NCBI GenBank assembly: GCA_024349765.1
Contig: AP026074.1
Coordinates: 620,001 to 684,000 of the forward strand
From: Streptomyces nigrescens
GTDB taxonomy: Bacteria; Actinomycetota; Actinomycetes; Streptomycetales; Streptomycetaceae
Length of the DNA stretch: 64,000 nt
Direction of reading: 5' to 3'
Below, in pieces: positions 25,614-34,348 of this stretch (positions within the stretch are counted from its first letter, which is position 1; every line of letters starts with the position of its first letter). The notes under the pieces were generated by a model. The model made no database searches, was not told where the DNA came from, and saw only the letters and a program-made list of their open reading frames with translations. Both the position numbers and the translations under genes were made by a program.

Positions 25614-26112
25614 GGCTGCGGTTCTTCGGCTCGGGGACCCGTCGTGCGGCGCACCTGCGCACTGACGGGCCTGTGCCTGCGCCGCTGCGAGCGCCGATGC
25701 CCTTGCGGGCTTGCCGAGGTCAGCCACTCAGCTGGTGCGCAATTCGTGACGCCAGAAAAGCGATCTTTCCTGCATGGTCGCCCCTCGGCCGACCGTGCGC
25801 GGCGCAATTCTCTGGATTTGCCATGCCTGCTGGCTAGCGGATTCTGATATCCGTCCTCTTGATCCTGCTCGTGGTGGTGGGTGGCGCATACTTCTGGGTC
25901 GACTCCGCACTGCACGAATACGGCCGCGCATACCGGACGTCACGCCTGGCCGAGTAACGCGCCGGCACACCGCGGCGCAGAACTGGTTGCGGGCGCACAT
26001 GGGTGACCCGTATCCGATCACGGCCAGGGCGACTCCTGTGGGGGGTGGCCGTCCTGGCCGTGATCAGACTTCCCTTCCGTCCAGGCGCTGCCCGCGCCAG
26101 ATTGCGACTCCA
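25614..26112. other. Intergenic region between the two membrane paralogues
   Basis: Nearly 500 bases. The only coding-like stretch is the small hydrophobic frame at 25844-25957; the rest shows no supported frame, promoter motif or hairpin. Confidence 0.5.
25844..25957 (+). other. Possible small membrane peptide without a canonical start
   Basis: A frame opened after a TAG at about 25835 reads LISVLLILLVVVGGAYFWVD and then ALHEYGRAYRTSRLAE before TAA at 25955. It has the form of one TM helix plus a basic tail, with good GC3 after the first codons. No ATG or GTG is in frame before the TM segment, only CTG/ATT, so either it uses a rare start or its 5' end was lost. Confidence 0.3.
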
Positions 26113-26448
26113 GTGAGCAACGTCCCCGAATCCGTGCCCACGAATGATCAATACCACCGGGGCCGAGGGCGCACTGCCGCCCAGCGGACAGCCCTGATCA
26201 TCCACATTATTGCCGACATCGCCGCCGCGTTCCTGGCGCTGTGGATCCTGCTCTACCTGCTCGGTGCGAACCAGGCAAACGTCTTCGTCCAGTTCATCCA
26301 AGGCGTTGCGAACTCTCTGGCCTGGTGGGCGCAGGACATCTTCACCATGGACATCGAAGGACTGCGCGTTGCCCTCAATTACGGTCTGCCCGCCGTGATC
26401 TACCTGTTCGTGGGGCACGGGATCGCTGGACGGGTACGCCACCTCTGA
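26113..26448 (+). CDS. Two-TM membrane protein (paralogue 2)
   Basis: A 111-residue paralogue of the protein at 25080, without the long proline-rich tail. The shared module is IADIAAAFLALWILLYLLGA, ANQANVFVQFIQGVANSLAW, QDIFTMDIEGLRVALNYG and a second TM around LPAVIYLFVGHGIAG. The start is GTG at 26113 (SNVPESV). The two proteins place identical residues at ILLYLL, ANQANVFV, QDIFTMD and EGLR, so this is a tandem duplication followed by divergence of the N-termini. The function is unknown; the conserved short loop between TMs is the likeliest functional part. Confidence 0.75.
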   Translation: MSNVPESVPTNDQYHRGRGRTAAQRTALIIHIIADIAAAFLALWILLYLLGANQANVFVQFIQGVANSLAWWAQDIFTMDIEGLRVALNYGLPAVIYLFVGHGIAGRVRHL

Positions 26449-26630
26449 CCGCCTCCGGCCCCAGGCAAGACGTGTCATCAGGCAAGACGTGTCATGCGGC
26501 ACGGGGGAGGGCCACGTGCCGCATGATCTTGCCCAGATGCGCGTCAGGTCCCGAGAACTTGGCGGCAGTGCCGCCCATGACCCACAGGACCGTCCTCACG
26601 CCTTCGGCCGTAACCCTCCCCGGACCCTCC

Positions 26631-27041
26631 TTACGCCTTCGGCTGGGTGAAGCGGAGGCGGTTGCCGAAGGGGTCGCGGAGGCCGCAATCGGTTCCGTAC
26701 GGGCGGTCGGTGGGTTCCTCGGTGAACTCGACGCCCCGGGCCAGCAGCGTCTCGTACGTCTTGCGGCAGTCGTCCGTGGTGAAGATGAGCCAGCCACCCA
26801 TGGCGCCCTTGGTCACCAGGTCGCGGACCTGCTGCGCCGTCTCCTCGGACATTGCCGGCGCACCGGGCTTCTCCAGCAAGATCTCGCGTTCCGGGTGGCC
26901 GGGGACGTTGACGGTGAGCCAGCGCATGAAGCCCAGTTCAATGTCGGTATTGACCTCCAGGCCGAGCTTTCCGACGTAGAAGTCGAGGGCCTCGTCCTGG
27001 TCGAGGACGTATATCTGCGAGTGCGTGATGGCGTTGAACAT
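26631..27041 (-). CDS. VOC/glyoxalase-bleomycin-resistance-dioxygenase superfamily protein
   Basis: A 136-residue two-repeat VOC protein: MFNAITHSQIYVLDQDEALD, FYVGKLGLEV, then GWLIFTTDDCRKTYETLLARGVEF and DPFGNRLRFTQP at the end. The first His (ITHSQI) and the last Glu/Asn positions are those that bind metal in active members. It lies 134 bases downstream of a short AraC regulator on the same strand, a common Streptomyces AraC-VOC pair. It may detoxify an electrophile or bind an antibiotic; the substrate is unknown. Confidence 0.87.
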   Translation of the reverse strand: MFNAITHSQIYVLDQDEALDFYVGKLGLEVNTDIELGFMRWLTVNVPGHPEREILLEKPGAPAMSEETAQQVRDLVTKGAMGGWLIFTTDDCRKTYETLLARGVEFTEEPTDRPYGTDCGLRDPFGNRLRFTQPKA

Positions 27042-27175
27042 GCGCCTCACGCTACTGGGCACGCCGGACGGAAACTTATCCAAAACTGCTCAGTCGACGG
27101 GGACGGAGGACGGTACGGGCAGTGCGGAGAGGCAGCCCCGGAGGGGGAGCGCGGAGGGGGAGCGCGGGTGGGCGG

Positions 27176-27577
27176 TCAGGGGCACGGCCGCGTCCACGCC
27201 ATCGTGAAGCACGTCGGTACGCCCGCGGCCGCGGCGTGCTGGGCTTCCTTGCGGTATGTCCGTGGCGAGCGGCCGATGATGTCCCGGAACGTGCGGCTGA
27301 AGGTTCCCGGGCTGTTGAAGCCGACTTCGAAACAGATGTCCGTCACGCTGCGGTCGGTGTCCCGCAGCAGGAACATCGCCCGCTCGACGCGGCGGCGCTG
27401 CAGGTAGCGGTGCGGCGTCTCACCGAACGTGGCCCGGAAGGTGCGCGTGAAGTGTGCCGGTGACACATGGGCGATCCGGGCCAGGGCCGGGACGTCCAGT
27501 GGCTGCGCGTAGGCGCGGTCCATCGCATCCCGGGCCCGGAGCATCCGGCGGTTGGTTTCTTCTGCGGCACGGCTCAC
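27176..27577 (-). CDS. Short AraC-family regulator
   Basis: A 133-residue SoxS-sized AraC protein made of the double-HTH DNA-binding domain only: LDVPALARIAHVSPAHFTRT (first HTH), FGETPHRYLQRRRVERAMFL (linker) and SVTDICFEVGFNSPGTFSRT (second HTH) followed by GRSPRTYRK. It has no ligand-binding N-terminal domain. The GTG start at 27577 overlaps the stop of an upstream ferredoxin-like fragment (GTGA). It probably controls the VOC gene downstream. Confidence 0.87.
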   Translation of the reverse strand: MSRAAEETNRRMLRARDAMDRAYAQPLDVPALARIAHVSPAHFTRTFRATFGETPHRYLQRRRVERAMFLLRDTDRSVTDICFEVGFNSPGTFSRTFRDIIGRSPRTYRKEAQHAAAAGVPTCFTMAWTRPCP

Positions 27578-27729
27578 GGCGTCATCACACCACGGCCGCC
27601 GAGGACCTTGATGCGGCAGGTGGCGCAGAGGTCCTCCTGGCCAGGAGTGCAGAGGTCCTCCTGACAGGAGTACGGCACGTCGAGACCGTCGTTGGCCTGT
27701 TCGGTGACGATCTCTGCAGGCGGCCGCAT
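27574..27729 (-). pseudogene. 2Fe-2S ferredoxin-domain fragment with duplicated cysteine loop
   Basis: A 51-codon frame from ATG 27729 reads AEIVTEQANDGLDVPYSCQE and then DLCTPGQEDLCATCRIKVLG, the cysteine loop of plant-type 2Fe-2S domains found at the end of Rieske-oxygenase reductases. The eight residues QEDLCTPG are duplicated in tandem (a 24-bp repeat near 27636-27675), and the reductase part and the last cysteine are missing. It starts 23 bases after the hydrolase stop, and its stop overlaps the AraC start. Probably a dead fragment; a tiny functional ferredoxin is unlikely. Confidence 0.55.
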
Positions 27730-27752
27730 GCTTGCTGGCTGGGGCGAAAGCG

Positions 27753-28616
27753 TCACGTGGCTTTGGCTGCTCGGGTGGTGTGGATCTCGGTGAAGGCCAG
27801 GACAAGTGCGGCGGTCCGCAGTGGTTCCTCCAGAATGGGAGTGTGTCCGGCACCGGGCAACAACTCGATCTTCGCGCCCGGAACTTCCCGGTAGTCGGCT
27901 GCGGACGAGGGTCGCCATCTGCGGTCTTGGTCGCCGAAGATCACCTGCAGGGGCTTGCCGAGGGCCCTCAGTCGATCCGGGAGTGTCTGCTGCTTCAGAT
28001 AGGCGATGGATGCCTGCATTGCTGTGGTGACCGCGTGGAAGGTCATCCCGCGCAGTTCGTCGACGAGTTCTTGTGGGACTTGGTAACCCGCGCGGAACCC
28101 GGTGCTCGCGAACTGGCGAATCCGCTCGTCGGTCGGTGGCCATTGCGCGGGGTCGATCGCGAAGGACTCCGGTGCGATGAAGGCGTCCATCTTGGGGCCG
28201 GTGTTGATGAGCACGAGCGCGGTCACCAGGTCGGGCCGTCGCTCGGCGAGAGCGGTGGCGGCATAGCCGCCACTGGAATGGCCGACGACCACGACGTGCT
28301 CGACGCAGAGCCGGTCCAATGCCGCACCGAGCCTGCGTGCCTGTTCGGAGGTTTCGTAGCCGCGGCCGACCGGTTCGGGCGAGCGACCGTGCCCCGGAAG
28401 GTCGACCCGGATGACGCGATGCGAGGTGGTCAGCAGCGGAACCAGCGCGTCCCACGAACGGCTCGAAGTGGCGGATCCGTGGAGGAGCAGGAGCGCGGGG
28501 GCATCGCGAGGGCCGTCCTGACAGACGTAGAGGTCGCCGTGCTCCAGGCGGAGGATCGAGGCCTCGGTGGCGCCGGCGTCGCCGGATGCATGCGGGTTCC
28601 TGTCGGAAGGAGTCAT
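27753..28616 (-). CDS. Alpha/beta hydrolase
   Basis: A 287-residue soluble alpha/beta-hydrolase. It shows the oxyanion region LLLLHGSATSSRSWDALV, DLPGHGRSP, the nucleophile elbow GHSSGG, the acid in VIFGDQDRRW and the catalytic His in LPGAGHTPILEEP. The lid insertion is of ordinary length (about 110 residues). It probably hydrolyses a small ester, lactone or C-C bond; the substrate cannot be read. The ATG at 28616 is preceded by GGAAGGAG on the minus strand. It is divergent from an AraC-type regulator at 28692, the likely controller. Confidence 0.9.
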   Translation of the reverse strand: MTPSDRNPHASGDAGATEASILRLEHGDLYVCQDGPRDAPALLLLHGSATSSRSWDALVPLLTTSHRVIRVDLPGHGRSPEPVGRGYETSEQARRLGAALDRLCVEHVVVVGHSSGGYAATALAERRPDLVTALVLINTGPKMDAFIAPESFAIDPAQWPPTDERIRQFASTGFRAGYQVPQELVDELRGMTFHAVTTAMQASIAYLKQQTLPDRLRALGKPLQVIFGDQDRRWRPSSAADYREVPGAKIELLPGAGHTPILEEPLRTAALVLAFTEIHTTRAAKAT

Positions 28617-28691
28617 GAGCCCACTGTCGCCTCCGGTGCACGCGCACGGCTTGGACAAATGTCCCCTCCTCGGTCCGCGTAGCATTCGACG

Positions 28692-29612
28692 ATGGGGTGC
28701 GCCACGAGTGAACGCAACGATCCTGCTGTGTGGGACGTCGCACGTCCGCAGCGGCCCGGCCGGGTGACCGGTGTCGACATGGCCGGCTTCCGGGTCCCGG
28801 GCCCGCTCGTCGGCGGTCTGCGAGTGGTTCCGCACCCGGCCGTGATGCTGGTCCTGGAGTTCGGGGCGAGCACGTCCACCGTGGACGACGGCGCTGAGCG
28901 GCGACCTGGGGGATGTCTCGTCGCCGGGCCCGGCTTCGGCTCCGGAGGCGGGGTTCGAGCGTGGGGTGAGCGCGTCGAGTGCGTGCAGGTGCGCCTCTCT
29001 CCAGTGGTTGCAGGAGCGGTCTTGGGTGCCTCTCCGGCCGATCTAGCCGGCGCCATGGTGTCCCTGGACGACCTGTGGGGCCGGGAGGCGGCACGGATTC
29101 GTGAGCAACTGAGCGAGCTCCCCTCATGGCAGGACCGCTTCGCGTTCACGGATGCGCTGATCGCCCGCCGATGTGAGGCACGGTCGCCGGTGGACCCGGC
29201 GGTGGCCTGGGCCTGGAACCGGATCGTCGCCAGCAGGGGCCTCGTCCGCGTCAACCACCTGGCGGCCGAACTCGGATGGAGCCGCAAGCGTCTGTGGTCC
29301 CGGTTCCACGCGTACATCGGCATGCCACCCAAACGTGCCACGAAGCTGGTCCGCTTCGACCATGCCGTGCATCGCATGCTCGCGGGTGAAAGCACCGCCC
29401 GCGTTGCGGCGGACGGCGGCTACTGCGACCAGTCCCATCTCCATCGGGACGTCATGGCTTTCACCAGCGCAACGCCGGCGACCGTGGTGAACGAGCCATT
29501 TCTGACGGTGGACGACCGCGCATGGCCGAGTGCGGAAGCCCCCAACGCTCAACACCGCCCGGATCATTCTGTTGGGAGGTCTCTACGGGGAAGCGCGCCT
29601 GCATCAGCGTGA
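28692..29612 (+). CDS. AraC-family transcriptional regulator
   Basis: A 306-residue AraC protein. The N-terminal sensor half (about 1-180) carries RVPGPLVGGLRVVPHPAVML and is followed by a C-terminal double HTH: LVRVNHLAAELGWSRKRLWS, IGMPPKRATKLVRFDHAVHR, and the second HTH STARVAADGGYCDQSHLHRD. The C-terminal 45 residues after FTSATPATVV are not part of the domain. It is divergent from the alpha/beta hydrolase with 75 bases between starts, so it likely regulates that gene and itself. Confidence 0.87.
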   Translation: MGCATSERNDPAVWDVARPQRPGRVTGVDMAGFRVPGPLVGGLRVVPHPAVMLVLEFGASTSTVDDGAERRPGGCLVAGPGFGSGGGVRAWGERVECVQVRLSPVVAGAVLGASPADLAGAMVSLDDLWGREAARIREQLSELPSWQDRFAFTDALIARRCEARSPVDPAVAWAWNRIVASRGLVRVNHLAAELGWSRKRLWSRFHAYIGMPPKRATKLVRFDHAVHRMLAGESTARVAADGGYCDQSHLHRDVMAFTSATPATVVNEPFLTVDDRAWPSAEAPNAQHRPDHSVGRSLRGSAPASA

Positions 29613-30071
29613 GCACTGGGCGAGGTGGTCGGGCTGGGCCAGGGGGGTCAGCGCAATCGGGAGAACTTCTTGGTCAGCGGGTCCAGCATCGGGATGGTGT
29701 GGAGGGGAGCCTTGGGTGGTGCCCCTGGAGGCTGGCGCAGACTGGTACGCCGGTCTTGTACATTCCTGCACCCGTCACCGGAGCCGGTCGCGTTAGAGCA
29801 GATACGCGGCGCCGACAACTGCCGCCGACCTGGGTGCGAGACGCTTACACACGGCAGCTGCGCAAGGGGGACTGCTCTGGCTGGGCGCGGTCCGGTGATG
29901 GTCAACCGGGGCCTGCCGAACTCGGAGAGGAAGATGGATGATCGCCTGCAAGGGCGAAGGCGGCAGCGAAGGTGTCAGGCGACTGCTACAGCTCGCCCGC
30001 ACCTGCTCCGCCGTCCGATCCGCTGCTTGGTCCACTGAGCGGTCCGCTCAGTTCCTTGAGAGGAAGGTTCG
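29613..30071. other. Intergenic region, no gene seen
   Basis: About 460 bases. Short frames on both strands lack motifs and coding bias. The only clear signal is the AGAGGAAGG ribosome site just before the aldo/keto reductase start. Confidence 0.6.
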
Positions 30072-31073
30072 ATGAAGCACCGCAAGCTGGGCGACGATGG
30101 CCCTGAGGTATCCGCGATCGGCCTCGGCTGCATGGGCATGTCGGTCGCCTACGGGGTTCCGGATGAGGAGGAGTCCCAGCACACCCTGGACCGTGCCCTT
30201 GAGATGGGCATCACCCTCTTGGACACTGCTGACGCCTACGGGCGGGGCAGCAACGAGGAGTTGGTCGGTCGCTGGCTGCGCAGGCACTCCGGTGAGCGTG
30301 ACCGGGTGGTCGTAGCGACCAAGTTCGGGCTCCGCCACGATGCCGCCACGGGGCGGGTCGGCGACGTGGACACCTCCGCCGACTACGTTCCCCACGCCTG
30401 CCGCGCCTCACTGCGCCGCTTGGGCGTCGATCACATCGACCTCTACTACGCACATCGCCGGAACCCCGCCGTTCCCATCGAGGAGACGGTCGGTGCCATG
30501 TCCGAGCTCGTGCAGGCCGGGCTGGTACGCCACATCGGGCTGAGTGAGGTCAGTCCCGCGACGCTCCGCAAAGCCCATACCGTCCATCCGATCACCGCGG
30601 TCCAGGTGGAGTATTCCCTGTTCACCCGCAACGTGGTGGAGGGCGAACTGCTCACCACCTGCCGGGAATTGGGCATCGCTGTCGTGGCCTACTCCCCGCT
30701 CGGGCGCGGCATGCTCACCGGTGCGCTCTCCTCCCGCGGCGACCTCGCCCCGAACGACAACCGCCGGCGCTGGCCTCGGTTCGCCGACGAGAACATCCAG
30801 CGCAACCTGGCACTGGTCCAGGCGGTACGGGACGTCGCCCAGCGGATCGGCTGCTCGCCCGCCCAGGCCGCGCTGGCCTGGCTGCTCGCCCAGGGCGACG
30901 ACATCGTGCCCATCCCCGGCACGAAGCGCCGACGCTACCTGCAGGAGAACGCCGCCGCCGTGACCCTGGACCTGACCGACGCCGACCTCGATCAGCTACG
31001 CGAGGCCGTACCGGAGGCGGCCGTGGCGGGGGAGCGCTACCCGGACACGGCCCTGAAAAGGCTGGGGCACTGA
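30072..31073 (+). CDS. Aldo/keto reductase
   Basis: A 333-residue NADPH-dependent aldo/keto reductase of the AKR13/YajO type. [16 protein letters not shown] opens the barrel; the catalytic Asp and Tyr sit in [20 protein letters not shown]; Lys is in VATKFGL and His in YYAHRR. GLSEVSP is the strand-5 motif, and [13 protein letters not shown] is the C-terminal NADPH-binding loop. A strong AGAGGAAGG site precedes the ATG at 30072. It reduces an unknown carbonyl substrate. It stands alone, with no regulator next to it. Confidence 0.93.
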   Translation: MKHRKLGDDGPEVSAIGLGCMGMSVAYGVPDEEESQHTLDRALEMGITLLDTADAYGRGSNEELVGRWLRRHSGERDRVVVATKFGLRHDAATGRVGDVDTSADYVPHACRASLRRLGVDHIDLYYAHRRNPAVPIEETVGAMSELVQAGLVRHIGLSEVSPATLRKAHTVHPITAVQVEYSLFTRNVVEGELLTTCRELGIAVVAYSPLGRGMLTGALSSRGDLAPNDNRRRWPRFADENIQRNLALVQAVRDVAQRIGCSPAQAALAWLLAQGDDIVPIPGTKRRRYLQENAAAVTLDLTDADLDQLREAVPEAAVAGERYPDTALKRLGH

Positions 31074-31390
31074 ACGGAGAGATCTTGGCCAGTCCGGCCT
31101 GGTAGCGGGTCGAGGTTGCGCCACACCTCGACGACCACGAGCCGCGACGAGGCGTTCCTCATCGATCCCAGCGGAGCCGTCGTCCGGTCCTACGGCGCGG
31201 GACCCGTTGGCCCTACGGCGAGGGACCCGTTGGTCCTTCGGCGCGGGACCCGTTGACGCAGTGCGCGGCGGTGCGGGACTACCAGGCCAGGGCTCGATGC
31301 CGCCGTCGGTGATGATCACGGTGTTGCCGACGGACCCCTTGGACACGCCGAACGATCCGAGTGCGGCGCGATGGGGGAGGCCTCTGGGTC
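31074..31390. other. Intergenic region with coding remnants and tandem repeats
   Basis: Contains a plus-strand fragment reading TTSRDEAFLIDPSGAVVRSY and a minus-strand fragment SVGNTVIITDGGIEPW, each without start or context, and three 23-bp tandem repeats at 31187-31255. These look like scraps of deleted genes. Confidence 0.45.
31187..31255. repeat. Three tandem 23-bp repeats
   Basis: Units at 31187-31209, 31210-31232 and 31233-31255 share the pattern CCTACGGCGCGGGACCCGTTG with two or three substitutions each. The period is not a multiple of three, so it is not a protein repeat. Confidence 0.8.
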
Positions 31391-31753
31391 CTATGCGGGG
31401 CTGGCACCGTCGAGGAACCGAAGCAGTACGGCGGCTTCCGCACGGAGCTGCGCGACCCGGTCAGCATGTGCGGGCGCAGTCAACTGCGCTGCTACCTCCA
31501 GCCGCTCGGTGGCCTCGGCACGTACGATCTCCCTCACCTCGCGCTCGCTCAGCTCGCACCGTGCTCCCTCGGTGACGCCGACGCCGACCGGCGAGTGTTC
31601 GACGGCCGATCCACGAAGTGCGGATTCGTCCACGGGCACCGCCTCCGCGTTGTCCAGCGTGGCAAGCGTTGCGCGCAGTGCGCTCACCGAGGCCTTGTCG
31701 CGGGCACGCATCGCTTCCGGCAGGGCCTGACGCATCTGAAGACGTAGGGACAT
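31391..31753 (-). CDS. GatB/YqeY domain-containing protein
   Basis: A 120-residue protein of the YqeY-like family: SLRLQMRQALPEAMRARDKA, SALRATLATLDNAEAVPVDE, then LSEREVREIVRAEATERLEV and a C-terminal helix (RVAQLRAEAAVLLRFL). It is a little shorter than the usual 150-residue stand-alone YqeY and matches the Streptomyces short form. The domain is also found at the end of GatB, where it contacts tRNA; the role of the free protein is not established. The ATG at 31753 is the first Met at the conserved start. Confidence 0.82.
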   Translation of the reverse strand: MSLRLQMRQALPEAMRARDKASVSALRATLATLDNAEAVPVDESALRGSAVEHSPVGVGVTEGARCELSEREVREIVRAEATERLEVAAQLTAPAHADRVAQLRAEAAVLLRFLDGASPA

Positions 31754-32283
31754 GCCGGAGACGTTATGGCTGTCCCGTTGGGTCCGCAATGAGATATCCA
31801 TCCAGCCCAGACGTGCCGTCAAGTTCCTCGCTGTCGCGCTACTTCTCCGGCCGGGCCGTTCACCTGCTTCTACCGCTACGTATGGAGGAGGCGCGCCTTC
31901 GCCCAGGTCGGCGCGTGCGGCCGGGGGCCCCAGCGGGACTGGATCGTGCTGGTCGACGGCGCCCCGCGATCAACTCAACAGCATCGGGGCTCCGTTGATC
32001 TCCTCGCCTCGTGGATTCCGATCCCGCGGCGAAGGTGTGTGCATCGTGGGTGGAGCGGGCGGTTCGTGCGCGGTGTGGTGTGCCCCCAGCCTGCTGCGAT
32101 TGTGAAGGAATTGGAGTCATGACCTTGTCCAATTTTCACCTGGCTGACACCATAGTTGGGCCCTGCCGACCGGCCCCGCTTGTTCAGACAGTCTGTCGGA
32201 CAGGTGCCCATCCGTACATGCCTTTCTGTGCGGTCCTGCATGCCCCCTTTGTTGCTGTGCGTACCCCTGGAGAGTCCGTGACC
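31754..32283. other. Intergenic region upstream of the solute-binding protein
   Basis: About 530 bases. The plus frame of the downstream lipoprotein stays open from 32011, but without signal-peptide or coding character before 32278. AT-richer sequence near 32115-32155 is the likely promoter region. Confidence 0.5.
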
Positions 32284-33426
32284 GTGTTCCCGCGGAGGAC
32301 CGCCGTCCTTGCCGGCGTCCTCGCGATCGCCGCCGTACCCGCCCTGTGTGCCTGTGGCGGCCCAGATGCGTCGAGCGGCGACCAAAAGAGCGCGGCCACC
32401 GCGACCACGGCCAAGGCTGTCGGTGGCATCAGTGCCCTGGCCGAGGCGGCCAAGAAGGAGGGCACGCTGCATGCGATCGCGCTGCCCCGTGACTGGGCCA
32501 ACTGGGGGGCGCTGATCGACGGGTTCAAGAAGAAGTACGGCATCAAGGTCGAGGTCGAGAATCCCGACGGCACCAGCGAGGACGAGATCCGTGCGGTCAC
32601 CTCGCGCAAGGGCCAGGACAATGCGCCCGACGTCCTCGATCTGGGCAGTTCGTTCGCACAGAGTGCTGCCCAACAGGGGCTGCTCGCACCGTACATGGCT
32701 GCCGGTTTCGCCGACATTCCCGATACCCAGAGGGACTCGATCGGCCGCTGGTCCAACGACTACGGTGGCTACATCTCCTTCGGCTGCGACGCGAAGCGCG
32801 TGCAGACCTGCCCGACCAGCTTCAAGGACCTGCTCAAGCCGCAGTACAAGGGGAAGATCGCGCTCAACGGCGATCCCACCAAGTCCGGTTCGGCCTTCGG
32901 CGCCGTGTACGCGGCGTCCCTCGCCAACGGCGGCTCCTTCGACGACATCCAACCCGGCACGGACTTCTTCGCCAGGCTGCGGAAGAGCGGCAACTTCACG
33001 TCCGTCGAATCCACCCAGGCCACCATCGAAGCCGGCAAGACGCCCATCAGCATCGACTGGGACTACCTCAACGCCGGCTACACCGACAAGTTCAAGTCCA
33101 AGGGCATCGACTGGAAAGTCACCGTCCCCTCGGACGGCAAGTTCTCCCAGTACTACTCGCATGCCATCAACAAAGACGCACCGCACCCCGCGGCCGCGCG
33201 CCTGTGGCAGGAGTACCTCTACAGCGCCGAAGGCCAAAACCTCCGGCTCAAGGGATACGCACGCCCGGCTCTGATGACCGCCATGAGGAAGGCCGGCACA
33301 CTCGACAAGGCCGCGGCGGCCAAACTCCCGAGCGTCACCGGCACGCCGACCTTCCCCACTGAATCCCAGCAAAGCAACGCCAAGGACGTCATCGCCCAGA
33401 GTTGGAACCAAACCACGTCCGAATAA
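32284..33426 (+). CDS. ABC-transporter solute-binding lipoprotein (family 1 type)
   Basis: A 380-residue secreted lipoprotein. A twin-Arg-containing signal FPRRTAVLAGVLAIAAVPAL leads to the lipobox LCAC (C about 26), then a Ser/Ala-rich linker and an extracellular solute-binding fold: KKEGTLHAIALPRDWANWGA, FKKKYGIKVEVENPDG, DVLDLGSSFAQSAAQQGLL, SIDWDYLNAGYTDKFKSKG. This resembles binding proteins of the iron/spermidine/putrescine cluster. GGAGAG at 32269 favours the GTG at 32284 over the GTG at 32278. No permease or ATPase gene is adjacent, so it must work with transporter parts encoded elsewhere or be orphaned. Confidence 0.88.
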   Translation: MFPRRTAVLAGVLAIAAVPALCACGGPDASSGDQKSAATATTAKAVGGISALAEAAKKEGTLHAIALPRDWANWGALIDGFKKKYGIKVEVENPDGTSEDEIRAVTSRKGQDNAPDVLDLGSSFAQSAAQQGLLAPYMAAGFADIPDTQRDSIGRWSNDYGGYISFGCDAKRVQTCPTSFKDLLKPQYKGKIALNGDPTKSGSAFGAVYAASLANGGSFDDIQPGTDFFARLRKSGNFTSVESTQATIEAGKTPISIDWDYLNAGYTDKFKSKGIDWKVTVPSDGKFSQYYSHAINKDAPHPAAARLWQEYLYSAEGQNLRLKGYARPALMTAMRKAGTLDKAAAAKLPSVTGTPTFPTESQQSNAKDVIAQSWNQTTSE

Positions 33427-33896
33427 CCCCAACACCGGCCCGGGTCGATGAGGTGCCGCCAGAGCCGCACATCGGCGGCACCCCCGGGCGCGGCTGGCTC
33501 GTCCCTCGGCGAGCGCAATACCACCGAGCGGCAAGACAGGGGCGACCTGGTGATGTCGCCCTTGCGGAATTACGGACGGCGGCTGCGTACCAGTCGCGGC
33601 CCATGGGAGCCAACCTGTCAGGGCCAGGGCCCCTGACGCAGACACCGTCCCGGGTCCCGGTGTTGCCCGGCCCGGAGCGCCCTTCCGGCCGAACAAGGTT
33701 CCCCCGCAGTGGCCGTCGGCAAGGGGTGTATCGCCGTTGCCGCACGACTGCACGCGTCACCTGTCGTATCGCGCCCGCGGAGGCCGGGCCAACGGCCGGT
33801 TCAGGCGCGGGCGCGCAGCCTCCCCCTGCCTGGTGTGGGACGAGGGCTGCCAAGTCGACGTTTCGCCGTTGGCGCGGAATGCGGGGCCAGGAACGG
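33427..33896. other. Intergenic region, no gene seen
   Basis: About 470 bases between two convergent genes. GC-rich short inverted stretches occur (for example near 33630-33680) but there is no clean terminator and no supported reading frame. Confidence 0.55.
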
Positions 33897-34268
33897 TCAG
33901 TCGCCGTGTGCGGTGAGTACGTAGCCCTCGGGGCCCTCGAAGGAGAACATCGGCCCGAAGGGGCTGTTCGTGATCGGGGTGAGGATTTTGATCCCGGCGG
34001 TGGTGAGCTGGTCGTGGAGCTGGTGTGCGTCGGAGGTCTTGAACCAGAGGACGGTGCCGAGGCCGGGCCGTGCGGTGTCGGTGAGGTCGACGCCCGGCAA
34101 GAGCTCGCGGACGGCGAACGGGGTCGGCTTCGTGTCGAACACGACCGCGTGCGGCGGCGAGACCGCGGCCCGGCGCAGGCCCAGATGCTGCTCGCAGAAG
34201 GTCGCTGCCGCGTTCAGGTCGCGGACTTGCAGGGCGACGAAGTCGGGGCCGTCGATGGTGGCAGGCAT
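33897..34268 (-). CDS. VOC/glyoxalase-like protein under MarR control
   Basis: A 123-residue single VOC protein: ATIDGPDFVALQVRDLNAAA, CEQHLGLRR, AVSPPHAVVFDTKPTPFAVR, then GTVLWFKTSDAHQLHDQL and MFSFEGPEGYVLTAHGD. The metal-ligand positions are partly kept (the His of QHLGL is not a ligand; the Glu near the end is). It is divergent from the MarR regulator across two 16-bp palindromes. MarR-VOC pairs usually respond to quinones, phenolics or antibiotics; the ligand here is unknown. Confidence 0.87.
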   Translation of the reverse strand: MPATIDGPDFVALQVRDLNAAATFCEQHLGLRRAAVSPPHAVVFDTKPTPFAVRELLPGVDLTDTARPGLGTVLWFKTSDAHQLHDQLTTAGIKILTPITNSPFGPMFSFEGPEGYVLTAHGD

Positions 34269-34287
34269 GGGTCTCCGCTCATCTCAA

Positions 34288-34348
34288 TGTCAGGACTTTG
34301 ACATGCTTGAGCCTAGGGTTGCGGGCTGCGTATGTCAAAATGCTGACA
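34288..34348. promoter_or_regulatory. Two TGTCA-N6-TGACA operators in the VOC/MarR divergon
   Basis: Site 1, TGTCAGGACTTTGACA (34288-34303), and site 2, TGTCAAAATGCTGACA (34333-34348), have the same 5-6-5 inverted-repeat layout, centres 45 bp apart. Site 2 touches the MarR start codon and site 1 lies 20 bp from the VOC start, so each would repress one gene. Confidence 0.7.
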
